This document shows positions 48,873 to 60,720 of a stretch of 64,000 bases of DNA, one piece after another. The stretch is from Taeniopygia guttata (lineage: Eukaryota; Chordata; Aves; Passeriformes; Estrildidae), in assembly GCF_048771995.1 (NCBI RefSeq), contig NC_133063.1:17546063-17610062 (forward strand), read 5' to 3'. Each line of letters opens with the position of its first letter. Position 1 is the stretch's first letter. The translations under genes were made by a program, and so were the position numbers. Below the pieces are notes generated by a model that was not told the origin of the DNA, did no database searches, and saw nothing but the letters and a program-made list of their open reading frames with translations.

Positions 48873-50752
48873 GTCATTTACTGGGCTTGTAATTTCCACC
48901 CCTCTCCCAATTTTTCTTGTAGCAATGCAAGAAAATTTTAGGAGCACTGTTACATCAAATGGAAGGTCATCAAATGACATCTTGGAAAGTCAGTGGTATT
49001 AGCTTGTGTGTGCTTTTTAAACTTATGCCATATGAAAAGAAATTACTACCTCCTCCGTGAAAACAAAGATGTGTGCTTAAGCAGCTGTCTGAGTGTAGCT
49101 ACCCACGCAACTTGGTCAAGTACAGAACATTTTAGTAGCCAAAATTTGTGCGTAAAAATGCTGCCTTAAGGAATTTGTATTTTATGTCCAAAAACTAAAT
49201 CAAAATACCTTTCTGTAGATAATTGAGAGGCCTACTAGGAAATGACAACATCACCAAGTTTAAACACTGTATTTTAGGGATGCTGACTCTGATAATGGAT
49301 TACTCACTTCTAGGCAAACAGATAATTTGACATCTGTATCTATATTTGGCTATTTCTTGTCGACTTTGCAGAATAAGCACTGATTTCATCTTTATTTTAA
49401 GATTTTCAGATGTTATCACATAAACACCTATCGTTTTGGCAATTACTACATCATTCTCTTGCTTCCATCTGGATTATTAATGAAATCCACTCTTCTCTCT
49501 GGGAACAGCAATTGTTCCAGTGTCTCAGAGTGACTTGTTTTGTGCAGGTTAGTCAGAACTGTAACCTTTACATCATTAAGGGAAAATTCAGCAGTCCTGT
49601 GATTTCACTGAAACAATATGCTGAGAAGCTATGGCTGTTCACAAATCAGGATTTAAAGTCCTCACTCCTAATCTTCAATGCTGCATACTGAAGGATATCC
49701 AGCTGTTCTAAAATATTCACCATTGACACCTTCTCCAAACGCTAGCAAAGCAGAGGTATCCTGCCTTTTGCACACTAGTGAACTGAATCAATAGATTTAG
49801 AAATCTGTGTCTGCAAAAGGAAATCTAAATTTGTTAATTTTCTTTAAATTTGACAACATTCAGTGAGTGCAATAGAAATATACTTTGCACGTTTAGAGAT
49901 GTTGAACCTTAAGACCCCTAAGCAAGACATTTGCAGAAAAAAAGCTCCTGAGAGCTTTTGTGACTGCAGCTAATTAAAGTGTAAATATTCAAAAAATTGA
50001 AAAATGCAACTAGTATTTGATCTAGTAATCAAAATTCTGTGGCCAAAGTTTTCTTATGAGCAATAGCACCTTGGAAAGAAAAAGAAAATAATATCAATAA
50101 TATGCATTTTTTCATTACATTTAAAAGAAAAGAGTATGTCTTTTGTGGAAGGAATCAGCACACATCACAAAAGACAACTAGAATAAGTTCTGTTTAAACG
50201 TCTTCAGTCATTTGATGACTGCATACAACTCATTATTTACTAGTTAGTGTGAACCAAAATGTGCCCATCAAGTGTCTGCTCCAAAGCACAGACAGTACTC
50301 TGATTCTGTTTTCAATTTATATATAGTTGAACCACTTGAACTAATGGTTAGTCTCTGTTAGATGAGTTTGGGGCATTAAAAGCTTTTGCCAGAGTATTTT
50401 AAGGCTTTTTTCCAAGAGATTCTGTTTCCACTACTGTGTTGAACTGGAATCTCTGACCTGCTGTTCCTTTCAGTATGGAGCAGCATTGCAACACAGCAGG
50501 TTGCTTACACATTACTCTCAATTCCCAGTAAAAATGTGTATTTCATCTGTGTCCAGCAAAGCAGTGGAGGTAGGAGTGCTTCACACTGAACAGATCCATT
50601 CTATTCCATGACAAATTGTGGTTTTCTAGTATTCACACGTAGCCTGAAGGTGTTCATCCCTGCTAAAGAGCCATAATTGACTCAACTTTGCTGATGCAAG
50701 AGGCAGCTGTAACATCTTTGAAGACGTCATAAATCATTAAAGGGTCCTGAAG
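48873..50752. other. Intergenic, no gene seen
   Basis: AT-rich unique-looking sequence. The 93-codon open frame at 49410-49691 has no recognisable domain or splice signals. A TGTAAATA motif lies at 49980-49987 but outside any transcript I can define. Confidence 0.6.
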
Positions 50753-51138
50753 TGTCCCATGATCCAAAGCATTAACATCATCTAGTGTAAGACTCCCTGC
50801 CCCACAGGAGACACCTTGACTTTTTCACCTGACTGTGAACTAATGTAGACCTGGTGGACTCTGTGTTTCTTGGGTTTCCCCCAACCCAGATGGAGCGGGA
50901 CCAATACCATCAGGATCCATGTAGTGGTGACTTACTTGGTCACTGTGCTTCTCTCCCCCCTTCTATGTCTCCTTCTCTTACCTCACATTTATTGCTAAAT
51001 ATAAATCCTGTTGACTTTGGCATATGTCTCATTTGCACTTTCATTCAGACAGAGACATCTCGAAAATTTTTAATACCTGTCTCTTAACCTGTGTTTCACA
51101 GGCTGACAAATAAAACAAAGCCCTCATCATCTCTCACA
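50753..51138 (+). mobile_element. LTR-like fragment, endogenous retrovirus family uncertain
   Basis: The stretch starts TGTCCC and ends TCTCACA, has a TATA-like AAATATAAATCC near 50996-51007 and a polyadenylation signal AATAAA at 51109-51114. This order (TATA, about 100 bp, AATAAA, CA end) is that of an LTR on the + strand. The flanks CTGAAG and CTGAGA share CTGA, only weakly supporting a duplication. The C/T-rich middle (50930-50990) resembles bird ERVL-type LTRs as I remember them. Family assignment is tentative. Confidence 0.4.
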
Positions 51139-53671
51139 CTGAGATTTTGTAGGAAAGACCAGAGGTTTTAGGTTGCACTGTGTCAAGAGAAGCGCCTCCC
51201 AGAGTGTACAATGTCCTTGCAGATGCCCCAGTGAGCCAATGACCAGCAGTTCTGCTGAAAACCAGGTCATAATAACTGGCTCCTGTGGGTCCAAATAATG
51301 GCCTCTTCAGACACAACATCTATGGAGGAAGTTGGTGCCTCTGTTAAAAGCCTTCAATCTGAGAATGGCCAAGTCATAATAAGGACTCTCAAACTTCATC
51401 GAATTTCCTAGCTTCTTTCCAAGTCAGAGTCAGAAGCAGGTAACATGAGGAGGCACTGGAAAACATCTAAGAAATAAGGTAGGCAACATAATATCTGGAA
51501 AGCTGAGGACTCTAATTTGTACTCACAATTGTGGTACGAACAGTTTCACTAACCAACTCTAATTTCTTTGCCTTTCACTGCTAGGAAAAGAAAACTTTCC
51601 TCTCTCTGCACCTTCATTAGAGAAGAACAATTGCCCCAAGATTTAACGCATTGCATATTCAAGTCTGCCTGGGGAAAGAAGGGAGTAGGCGCTTTAGGCT
51701 GATGTTATTGGGGTCGGCGGGTTGTGAAATCCCAGCCTTTTTTGGGCATAAGCTTACAATTAATGAAAAAATAAATACGTCTGGAGGACTACCACCTTCA
51801 AAATCTTGCAGGAAAATAAGTCGCATTCGTAGTGGTATGAATCATACTCAATCTATTTCCCCTCTCACTGCAAATCAGTGCCGTTTTCAGCTAACAAGAA
51901 TGGGTGCCCTACTTGAGCAGTCAAACCCAGGTAGGAGAGGCACTTAACATGGCATTACCATCATTACATCCCAAGGTTAAAAGCAATGAAACTCCAGGAG
52001 CAGCAAAGTCAAATCAGTTCAATTGTATGATTGTTCATACTCATGAAGTGGTGAGGCTGCAGGGGATCCAGCATAAAACTTAGGACTTTCCAGAGGAGCT
52101 CCTTTAAGGTGATTCATTGCCCTCCACAGCAGCTTAAATCAGAAGGACTAGAATGGTCACAGTAAATGTGGCTCCTGACATTTCTAAAGAGCACTGTTAG
52201 TGATAGCCAGCTGCTAGGCCAGATGTCAAAGATGCATTGAGAGCACTTGATTTTAATCTAACTCATTCCCAAGAAACAGAATGGATTTGGCTTTGAGCAA
52301 TGCGATAAAAGATAGATTGTGATTAACGAAGCAGTAAAACTTAACCACATAAGTTGACTCCCACTTCCTTCTCTCCAGTACTTTCACTGTCCAAAAGCAC
52401 TTCTTTTGCTTACCAGCCTTACAAGGGGCATGTAAATTGTTAATTATCAATCTGTGAGCCATTAATGAAGTTGCTTTTGCTTTCTCAGCTTGAAAACCAA
52501 GGGGGAAGGATAATAGGTTTGGTAAACAGAGCTGTTCAAATAATGGAGAAATTCAAGGAAAAGCTATCATAGAGTCAGCATGGGAGCTATAATACTTTCA
52601 CTAACCTGACTTCAACATACAGGTGAGGACTGGAATTCATCACTGAGACAAACAAAAAAGAGATGGGATGTTTCATGGGATGTTCCAATTCAGCATGGTC
52701 TAGAACAGCAAGAGATGGAAGTGTATTTTTCCTTTTGTCTAATCATTTGAACAGAGGACACAGTGCTGGAAATAACTAGTTTGTGTCTGCATTTTTGGAC
52801 TTCACACTAGGTAATGAAGTAGAGAACTCCAAATTCAAGATAGAAAAATAAATAGAACACAATATCTAATAAATGGTGCATCTTTAAAATGAGTCATCAT
52901 CTAGAGTTCTTTCTTCCTTACATGGATTCAAAGAGCATTGTGCTTAGAAGCCATTTTTGCATAAGATTGAGCTTGGAAAATTGAAGAGACTAACAATGTT
53001 TATAACAGGCTTCATGCAATTCCATAATCCATTTTGCAATCTGTCTGTAGGGAAGCTCTGATCTTCCAAGGAGAAGGAAGGGGTGTAATAATTCCAAACA
53101 TCAAGAATTACTGAGAGGCCCTGGAGGGTACTACCAAAATCAAGAAGGCTGTCAAAATCTCAGTTCTTCTGGGACCTCAGGCTAGATTCAAACTGCAGGC
53201 ATGTCCTCACAGGGCATCTAAACTTCCCTTAACTATTGTGTCTGAATCCTCAGCTTCAGACATGCTCTGGAAACAGATGTAGTTATAAAAAATAAAAGAA
53301 AATAGACTTTTCACAGTACCAGCTGCTCTTTAAAGGGGATTTATTTTGTGTATTATACATCACATTTCAGAGCTCACTAGCCAAGCAATAAACTTCAGCT
53401 GCTCTAAAAAAACACACCTCTCTAGCCCTATTTGAAGTTTGCTGCAGTAATCTCTAATGAAAGTATGAATGTTGATTCCTTAAGCCAGTATAAAAATTTT
53501 GTCACCCCATCAAAAGTTTTACTTTTGTATGTCCCTGTATGAAACAGCAAACTTACAGGATAAGAAGGGTTTGGGTTCAGTGGGGTTAGCTGTGCTTCCT
53601 AAATGTTGCAGGATTAGAAATAAAAGATTTTCACCTTTCTACTCCCACACAATTTGTTTTCTTAGTATTTC
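51139..53671. other. Intergenic, no gene seen
   Basis: No coding sequence supported. A 98-codon open frame at 51651-51947 lies in locally CpG-containing DNA but matches no family I know. The rest is AT-rich and unstructured. Confidence 0.55.
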
Positions 53672-53695
53672 TTTTTTTTTTTTTTTTTTTTTTTT
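53672..53695. repeat. T24 tract
   Basis: The first of two long T runs about 120 bp apart. Read on the minus strand these are A tails, but no retroposon body is recognised. Confidence 0.85.
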
Positions 53696-53792
53696 GGTCT
53701 TATCCACAATTGGATAGTAAACATCTAAACATCTATAAGGACTTCTGGGGTTGTCCTGATTTTGAGGCATAGGTACAAGTGGTATTGTGGGG

Positions 53793-53831
53793 TTTTTTTT
53801 TTTATTTTCCTTTTTTTTTTTTTTTTTTTTT
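53793..53831. repeat. T11 and T21 tracts
   Basis: T11 (53793-53803) and T21 (53811-53831) separated by ATTTTCC. Low-complexity DNA. Confidence 0.85.
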
Positions 53832-54984
53832 AATTTACATATAACCTTGTTAAAAGTACAATGTCTTAACTGGAAAGCTGGCACCAGCTCAGTCTATCAT
53901 TTCGTCTTCTTCTTCATGGATGCTGCAGGATACGCTTGGATGTCTCTTCTGTAGCCTTGATCCCATATTTTCTGAGGAGAAGAGAGTCAGGAGAGTCTTT
54001 ATAAACTCATATTTCTCCTTCCACAGTTTCTCTTTACACAAGCCCTTGAGCCACAGACTTTCTTGCTCTCCATGGAAAGGTAGGTGGATTAATCTGTAAA
54101 AAGGACTTTGTACTCAAATGTAGTAAAACAGATTTGCCAAATTTGCAGTTGATAAACTGATTTCCTAATCTAATCAAATCTAAGAGGTATATAGTCTCCA
54201 AAACCAATTGTGACAGGATTTTTTTCTGGGTTTTTTTTATTTCTTTCTTCTTTTCTTTTTTCTGTGCTATTGAGTCTGCCTATTCATAAGAAAACAAAAA
54301 AGAATCTAAACTCATGTTATTGGAATAACTGATTGTGTAAATAGTGTTGGGTGGATGTGGTGGCAAGAAGCTATAGGATGATTTGCAAAAAAAGAGTAAC
54401 CCTGTTTTCTCATAGTTCATGTCTAACCTCACATATTTGGAATCCAAGTGCAAGTGTTGCAAGCTATGTGCCTGATCCTGAAAAAGCAGTACAAAAAGGC
54501 TTAGCACTCAAATGAAGAGTCAAATTAAGAGGTTAAGCTTTGCCAGATGCTCGTAATATCAATATCAGTATAATTTTCTGATTGAAACTGTGTTTTTTTA
54601 CCCTCTGTATTATTTCAATATAGAGGTGGCTGTTTAGCTTGTCTACCTTTCCAGAACAGAGATACCAGCAGAAGGCAATCTAATCACTTTGTCCTACCAT
54701 TAATGTCTGAGTGTAGCAGTTGTCTCCCTCAGCATTGAAATGCAACCTGTGATGAAGAGCACATCAGATTTTTAATGTTTTTCAGCAGCATACAGAGGGC
54801 ACTATTCATTATTCCTGATTTAAATGCACAAAGAGCCCAGTTTGATCCTTGTCTTATTTACAACAATTTTAGAGTAGGAAAGATAGCAAAAAAGAAAGAA
54901 GGAATGAGAGGTGGGAGGTTCGTGAAATTATTGAAGGGTGGGCACTCCCATTTGTTACTAGGGTGTTTTTTAGTTAATTAAAGC
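53832..54984. other. Intergenic, no gene seen
   Basis: AT-rich, T-run-containing sequence (54227-54262 is mostly T). Nothing recognised. Confidence 0.55.
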
Positions 54985-56658
54985 AGGTTTCCTGGAGCAT
55001 GCAGGTTACCCTCATGCTCTGGAAGGGACTGTGTCTGCTGCTCCTTTAAGATTTTAGGTGTCTGTAGTGCTTTAAAACCCATCTGGAAGAGTAAACACTC
55101 AAGCTGCTCCCTTTCCCCTGTCCCTTCTCCTGAAGGAAGCACACTAGGAGAGATTATAAATTGGAACAACAATTTACTGAAAATCACAATACCGACAGGA
55201 GTACTAATAGCAAAAAAGAAACCAACAACAATATGCAGAAGAATAAGGGTGTTTTAACCTCAAAAGTATGTTCACCCTAAACTTTGCTCGCCATCTGCCC
55301 ATAAAAAAAAAAGAAAAAAATCCACAACAACAACAACAACAACAAAAAAAAACAAATCAACAAATAACTAGTACAAAACTACCCCCTTGGGAGCTTAGAT
55401 TATCTGAGCCATGTTGCCTACTGCAGATTTCTCCAGCCCACTGTTCGCAGCTGTGTTCAGTAGTGTCCACTCAGCTGCTTCTGCTCCAGCTGGGTTTTTG
55501 TGCTCCTCTGCGGCTCTCCTGGTGTGGTAGTTCTGTCCCAATGCTGTGGCCAGTCCAAATTCTCCAAGCAGGTCTCTGCAGTTTGGGGCAGCAGTGCCTG
55601 GGCGTTTCCAGGGCTGGCACAGGACACTCCCACTGCTGCTGTCCCAGGGCAGCAGGGCTCTCTTCTGGTGCCCAGCAGCTGTGTGGTTCTGCTCCTGGTC
55701 CCACACTCTCCAGTCTCAGCTAGGAAAAATGGCAAACTTTCAGTTTCTGGCCCCATCTTTGTCTTTCCAAAACTACACCACCAGCAATGATGTGGGTAAT
55801 ATTGAACAGACGTTGCTAGAAGATTCTGCCCCTTTTTTCTGTAGCCAGGACAGGGTTTGACAAAAAGAAGCTCACGTAAGCAGCAGACCTACCAAGGATA
55901 AGGATTCTGTTTGAGATACACCATTCCATAAAGGACAGAGAGAATGTTTGATAATTGCCAGAGTAAAGCATTCATTCATGTGTTGTTTAGTATTTTGGTG
56001 ACACTTGGAATATTGAATAGAAGGATTTTCTTTTCTATAGTAGATGATTCTCTGTTTTATGGGAGTCAATGGGTCATTCTGCTACTGCCCCTAAGAGAGA
56101 GTTTAGGTTTAGTTTGGCCAAGAAAACAGTAACAATCTTATTATAATGGGAATTATAGCACCTTTAGCAGGTATGGATGGGAAGATAGCAATCCCAATTA
56201 AACAGCCAAAAGAAATTTCAGGGAGAGCTCAGGAGAGACAAAGGAAACCATGCCTGCTCCTGTTGACACCTGGACGCCAAGCATACTGAATTTATAAACT
56301 ACAAAGACATGTTACAGAAACCAGAGATGAAGAAGAAACCAACAATCACTGAGACTGTCCCTACCTAAGAAAAAGATAAGAGGACTGAAGAGATGGTCTA
56401 ATGGTCATGAGAAGTGAAAAATGAATAAGCAGCAGAAAATAGAATACTAAATAAGGAAGAGAACTACATAACCTGTAATCCAATGAACACCAATTCCTTT
56501 GTTTGCTAAAAATTATAAACCATTAAATGTTTTGATGACTGATATATGTGTTTTGTGGAGTGATTCTCACATATGCCAGCTTTGAATAATGTCTATTTTC
56601 TAATCTAACAAACTGGTCGGGGAGTTTATTTTTCTGGTTTTGGTGACAAGATCCATGA
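54985..56658. mobile_element. Probable degraded endogenous-retrovirus material
   Basis: A composite stretch with GC-richer blocks (55400-55760), a CAA/A-rich tract (55309-55354) and, at its right end, a segment that reads like the R-U5 end of an LTR: a GAATAATG box (56584-56591), then a T/G-rich stretch ending TTTTGGTGACA near 56649, which is a usual LTR end and primer-binding-site context on the + strand. Short open frames overlap on both strands with no intact retroviral domain. I cannot set precise ends or a family. It abuts the minus-strand LTR that follows, suggesting nested insertions. Confidence 0.4.
55323..55345. repeat. (CAA)n microsatellite
   Basis: About seven CAA units within a longer A-rich stretch (55303-55365), inside the probable retroelement region. 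Confidence 0.8.
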
Positions 56659-57229
56659 TGTCATGGTCTAAACCAGCAAATGAGCCCCACAGAATCACTC
56701 ACTCCTTCCTCCACCAGTGCAACGAGGGAGAGAATCAGAAGAGTAAGTTAGAAAACTTGTGGCTTGAAATAGAGATAGCTTAATAGGGAAAGCATAAGCC
56801 ACATATTTAGGCAAAGCAAAACAAGGAATTAATTTGCTACTTCCCATGGACAGGCAGGTCACACTCAGTAGAGCAGGGCTCCATCACAGGTAACTGTGAC
56901 TTGGGAAGACATACGTCATTGCTCCAAACATTCCTGCCTTCTTTCTTTTCCCCCTTCCACTTTACATACTAAATGTAATGTCATACGGGATGGAACATCC
57001 TTATGGTCAGTAGGAGTCACCTGTCCCAGCTGTGTCTCATCCCAAATTCTCATGCACCTTAATAGCCAGTATGACAGTACAAGAAGCAGAAAAGACTGCA
57101 TAAGCCCTGCTTGGCAATGACCAAAAAAATCTCCATATTATCAACACTGTGTTCTGCACATATCCAAAACAAAACCCCACACTAGCCACTGTGAAAAAAA
57201 TTGAGCTAAATAGGGCCAAAATCAGCATA
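56659..57229 (-). mobile_element. ERVL-type avian LTR, minus strand
   Basis: Read on the minus strand this 571-bp stretch follows the order of a common avian ERVL LTR that I recognise. It starts TATGCTGATTTTGG, has a decayed TATA region (complement of about 56960-56975), a segment ending in an ATTAAG-like polyadenylation area (complement of about 56778-56785) and ends GGTTTAGACCATGACA (consensus ending resembling GGTTTAAACCACGACA). Phrases on the + strand such as GCAGGGCTCCATCACAGGTA (56873-56892) and AAGCAAAACAAGGAATTAAT (56814-56833) are diagnostic. The first CA/TG base pair is mutated and flanking duplications are not intact (CATGA / TATGC), so it is an old copy. No internal region is attached. 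Confidence 0.72.
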
Positions 57230-57840
57230 TATGCCCAGCAAGAGTGCTCTCTTTCTTCTTAAATACAATATAGGAAAGAATACTACAATTTACCAGTCAG
57301 AGGTTCTCTTAGTTTAAGTGCTGTCCATGTTTAGTTGGCCCAAAGTAAATTTGCCTCAATTTGACATGCCATAGACCTTTGCAGAAAACCACTCTCGTTC
57401 TTTGCTGTTCAGGGGTTGTTTAAATTCAGCTGAAGCCCCAGTCCATAGGTCCCAGGCCCAGCCACATGGCCTCACCTGACTTCACTGGGGAAGTACATAA
57501 GTTGGGATCTAGAGCTATTAGGAAATGTGTCCAAAATCAAGTGAAATTAAAGATAGACAGCCATCATGATAGGGCAAGAGTGTGCTCTTACCCAGTTATT
57601 GAAGGGTAGCAAATCAGGATAAGCAGACAAAACTGAAAAGGATGAGCAGAAGCAATGCTAAGTGAGACAAAAGCAAAGTCCTGTGCATGGGATGGATGGA
57701 CTTAATTCTATGCAGCTGTACAGGCTGGATTAGAAGCAGTTTTGCAGGAAGTAACCTGATATTTTAAGTGAAAAAAAAAGGATCTGGGATTCTAGTTTTT
57801 AGTCAAAAAGCCAAGTATTGTCCTGGGTGTCATTTGCTCT
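57230..57840. other. Intergenic spacer before the minisatellite
   Basis: Unique-looking AT-rich sequence with nothing coding recognised. Confidence 0.55.
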
Positions 57841-58320
57841 ACAAGGACCATCTGAGGTCAATGAGAAATGTAATTAGTAGCACAAACATCATTAATTGTC
57901 AGCTCATTCCCATTGCCTGATCAGGGGTCATCTCAGGTTAAACTCAGAGACAATAATATATACAATAAATCACATAAGATCAATCACCTTCCCTATTTTT
58001 ACCTAGCATCCAAAGTCTAGTCAATCCAGTGAATTTGGCTGGGGTAGTCTGAGGTCCACCAGATTATGAATTCAATGTGAAAACATCCCACATATTTTCT
58101 CCAGGGTCATCTGATATTAATTTGTTACACAAACTGTTGACAAGGTGAAAAGTTGAAATTAACAAAGTCCTTGTGTGGTGCACAGGAGTCAGTTGAAGTG
58201 AACCTGAGATCCATTCAGATCACCAGAGGTAATTTCAGGCATTTGCAACCAAAAAGGCTAATTGACATCAGCATGAGAGCCACTTACCTATTTGGAGGTG
58301 TTATAATCTGATGAGTGAGA
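57841..58320. repeat. Degenerate AGGTCA-containing minisatellite, left block
   Basis: Diverged copies of a unit whose core is approximately GGTCATCTGAGGTCAACCTG followed by AGATCCAATTAACTG. Recognisable copies start near 57848, 57925, 58042, 58104 and 58196. Several spacings are near multiples of 39. An exact half-site AGGTCA lies at 57855-57860. Copies are heavily mutated, so the array is old. Confidence 0.65.
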
Positions 58321-59430
58321 GATGACTTTACTCAAAATAGGGTGCAAACTAGACTAAATTCTGTTTTAACACTGACCTTATTTGGTAATATTAAGTGAAT
58401 AGGGAAATGAGCAGAAGAGAAAGAGAAGCAAGAGAGATAGTAAAAGAATATAGTGACCACCTGTGGATCCAGCAGTGCCCCACTGGTCCATCTTCACCCT
58501 CAGCTTCTCAGTGGTGGAGCAGAGCACCCAGTTTGTTCTTCTGTTGGTATCTTCTGTGCAGGAAGGGATCCTGGGTATACAAGGTCTGCCAAGGATTGTC
58601 AAATCTTTTCACTATTTATACATTTTAGCAAACAAAGGAATCAATTGTTATTGACAGCAAGCTACACACTTCTTGTATTAAATAGTATTTTATCTTCTAG
58701 TTATTAAATCATTTCCTTGCTTCTTATGCTAATCAGTCTACATGCTCAGTCTTTCTCTTCTTCTTTCTCTTAAGTCAGTGAGTTTCTTGGTTTGGTGTTC
58801 TGTGAGCTGGTAGTTGCAGATCCCCCTACAGGAATTTCCTTTCACTGGAAAGTGAAAAAAAATCAGCTGGAGCTGATTCAGCACAGTAGCCAAGTTGGCT
58901 TTGTTAGTTTCTTCTTTATCTTGGGAGTTCTGACAAATGCCTTTAGACCCATTAATTCTGTAATCACTCTCAGTGATACATCCTTCTTCTCAAGCCTTGT
59001 TGACCTCTGCCTAGGACCTAACACCCAAACAGTACTGCCTTTATACTGCCTGAGTTTCAGGATCCACAGAGGCATATTTGGGGAGCTTGTGGATGGTTGC
59101 AGATGGCATCTGTCCCATAACTTGTCCCAGACATGATCCTTGTTTGATCAGTGACATGATCAGGTATGAACAGTTGCTTTTTTCCACACAGTCTATCACT
59201 CTGAGGAAAATTTGTCTAGATGCATTAACCAGGATGTGCTACTGCCAGCACATTCTAGAAGTAGCACCTTTCTGTCACAAATTACTTCTTTCTGTGGCCT
59301 TAACAGTGTTTGAGATAGGTAACTCTGCGTGTTAACTTCCAAGAGGAGGTCACTTAGGCAAATTATCAGCCCCATTTCCACCTAAAAAGTCACTGGAAAA
59401 CAACTTGTAGTACAGTTAGAGACTCTAAAG
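58321..59430. other. Non-repeat sequence splitting the minisatellite, possible insertion
   Basis: About 1.1 kb lacking the array unit, with array copies on both sides. It holds several open frames on both strands (58378-58707; 58792-59335) without recognised domains. The minus strand between 58378 and 58520 resembles the C/T-rich part of avian ERVL-type LTRs (GGATCC then GGTGGTCACTAT), so a retroelement insertion is likely but not proven. Exact ends and any target duplication could not be fixed. Confidence 0.4.
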
Positions 59431-60720
59431 ATATTTGAGATGAGCGTGAGATCCAGGTAACTGCTTGGGGTCAGAAGAGGTTAAATGAGAATCAACTACC
59501 TGGCCTATGATTACTTCTCAGAAAGGTAATTTCAAATCAGCTTGTGGGCTAAATAACTTTTGTAGGGTCACCTGAGGTGAACCTGAGGGGTCAGGTAACC
59601 TGTCAAATAGGGCTTATCTGGCACCATCGTGAGACTCAGGTATATGCAAGGTGCTGTTTGAGGTCATCTAGGCTCTTGTTTGGAGCCTAGGATCATCTGA
59701 GGTCAACCTGACATACAGAGACCTTGACAGACTTGACACTTGACATACATTTGAATGTCACAGAGGTCCTTTAAAGTCACCACTCCTCTCCTTTGGAGGA
59801 GGGGCAAATATTTAATGTCTGTTTGGTATCCAGTTAAGCAATCAGGATTCATTTGAGGTCAACCAGAGAGCCTATTAGGGTTCCTGTGAGATCAGTGCAG
59901 CCTTTGCTCAGTGCCCAGAAGTCATTCAGGTAAACCTCAGATCCAATTAACTGTTTGGTTTCTCATTTACCATCAACCTGCACCTCATTTGGTGCCAGAA
60001 GGCCAATCACAATCTTTAACTCCTGTCTGAAGTCATCTGAGTTCAATTAAAGATGCACCTCTTACTGCAGGGTCATACAAAGTCAACTCTCACAGTCATG
60101 GCACAGGTCAATTCACGTAACTATGAGTTTAAATAACTTAAGGGAGTCACTGTAAGGTCCAATTGGCTTGATTTTTGAGCCCAAGGCTCAAATGTTGACC
60201 TCATCTGAGGTCAAGATGCTAGCAAATTAGTTAAAAGATGTCACCTTGGGGCAATATCATAGCTGGTGATCTGCTTAAGGCCATCTAAAGTCAATGCCTG
60301 GGTTAGCTTTACACACTGTAAATTTCCCGGGGTCACACTGGTCCTTGTTTTCATTCAACAAGTTGTTTGGAGTCCTATTCAGAACAAATTAACCTGCAGA
60401 TGTGTCATCTGAGATCAATTAATTAATTCCAATTAGCTACACCAGGTCATCACTGAGGGTCAGCCTGGGCTCCTTTAATGTGCAGAGGTCACCTGAAGTT
60501 AATCAAGACCACATTTCCTTACAGTCACTCGAGGCCAGCCCTTATATCCACTTAGTAGAACAGGAGGAATTTGTGGCCATTCCTAGCTGACCACCCTGCA
60601 CCACCCTTGCTCTCCTTGTAAGTTGCTTACCTGACTGTTTCCTGCTCAGATGTCTTCAGAGGGCCCATTAATACTTCAAATGTCATAGCAGGGGTCATCT
60701 GAGGAGAATCATCTCTTTTT
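59431..60720. repeat. Degenerate AGGTCA-containing minisatellite, right block
   Basis: Clear diverged copies of the unit begin near 59563, 59660, 59692, 59848, 59918, 60029, 60068, 60142, 60199, 60277, 60329, 60402, 60442, 60484, 60522 and 60690. Most spacings fall near 38-40 or a multiple of it (for example 39, 74, 78, 73, 40, 42, 38, 111). Exact AGGTCA half-sites lie at 59661, 59700, 59856, 60105, 60208, 60444 and 60486, with several GGGTCA variants. One copy forms TTGACCTCA-TC-TGAGGTCAA (60195-60214). Confidence 0.75.
60195..60214. promoter_or_regulatory. Everted AGGTCA pair (ER6), perfect palindrome
   Basis: TTGACCTCA and TGAGGTCAA are exact reverse complements separated by TC. In nuclear-receptor terms this is TGACCT-N6-AGGTCA, an everted repeat with six-base spacing (ER6), a layout bound by some receptor-RXR dimers. 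It arises inside the minisatellite. Confidence 0.5.

Noticed and set aside
51651..51947. 98-codon open frame on the + strand
   Set aside because: No family resemblance, no splice context, and it lies in retroelement-bearing flank.
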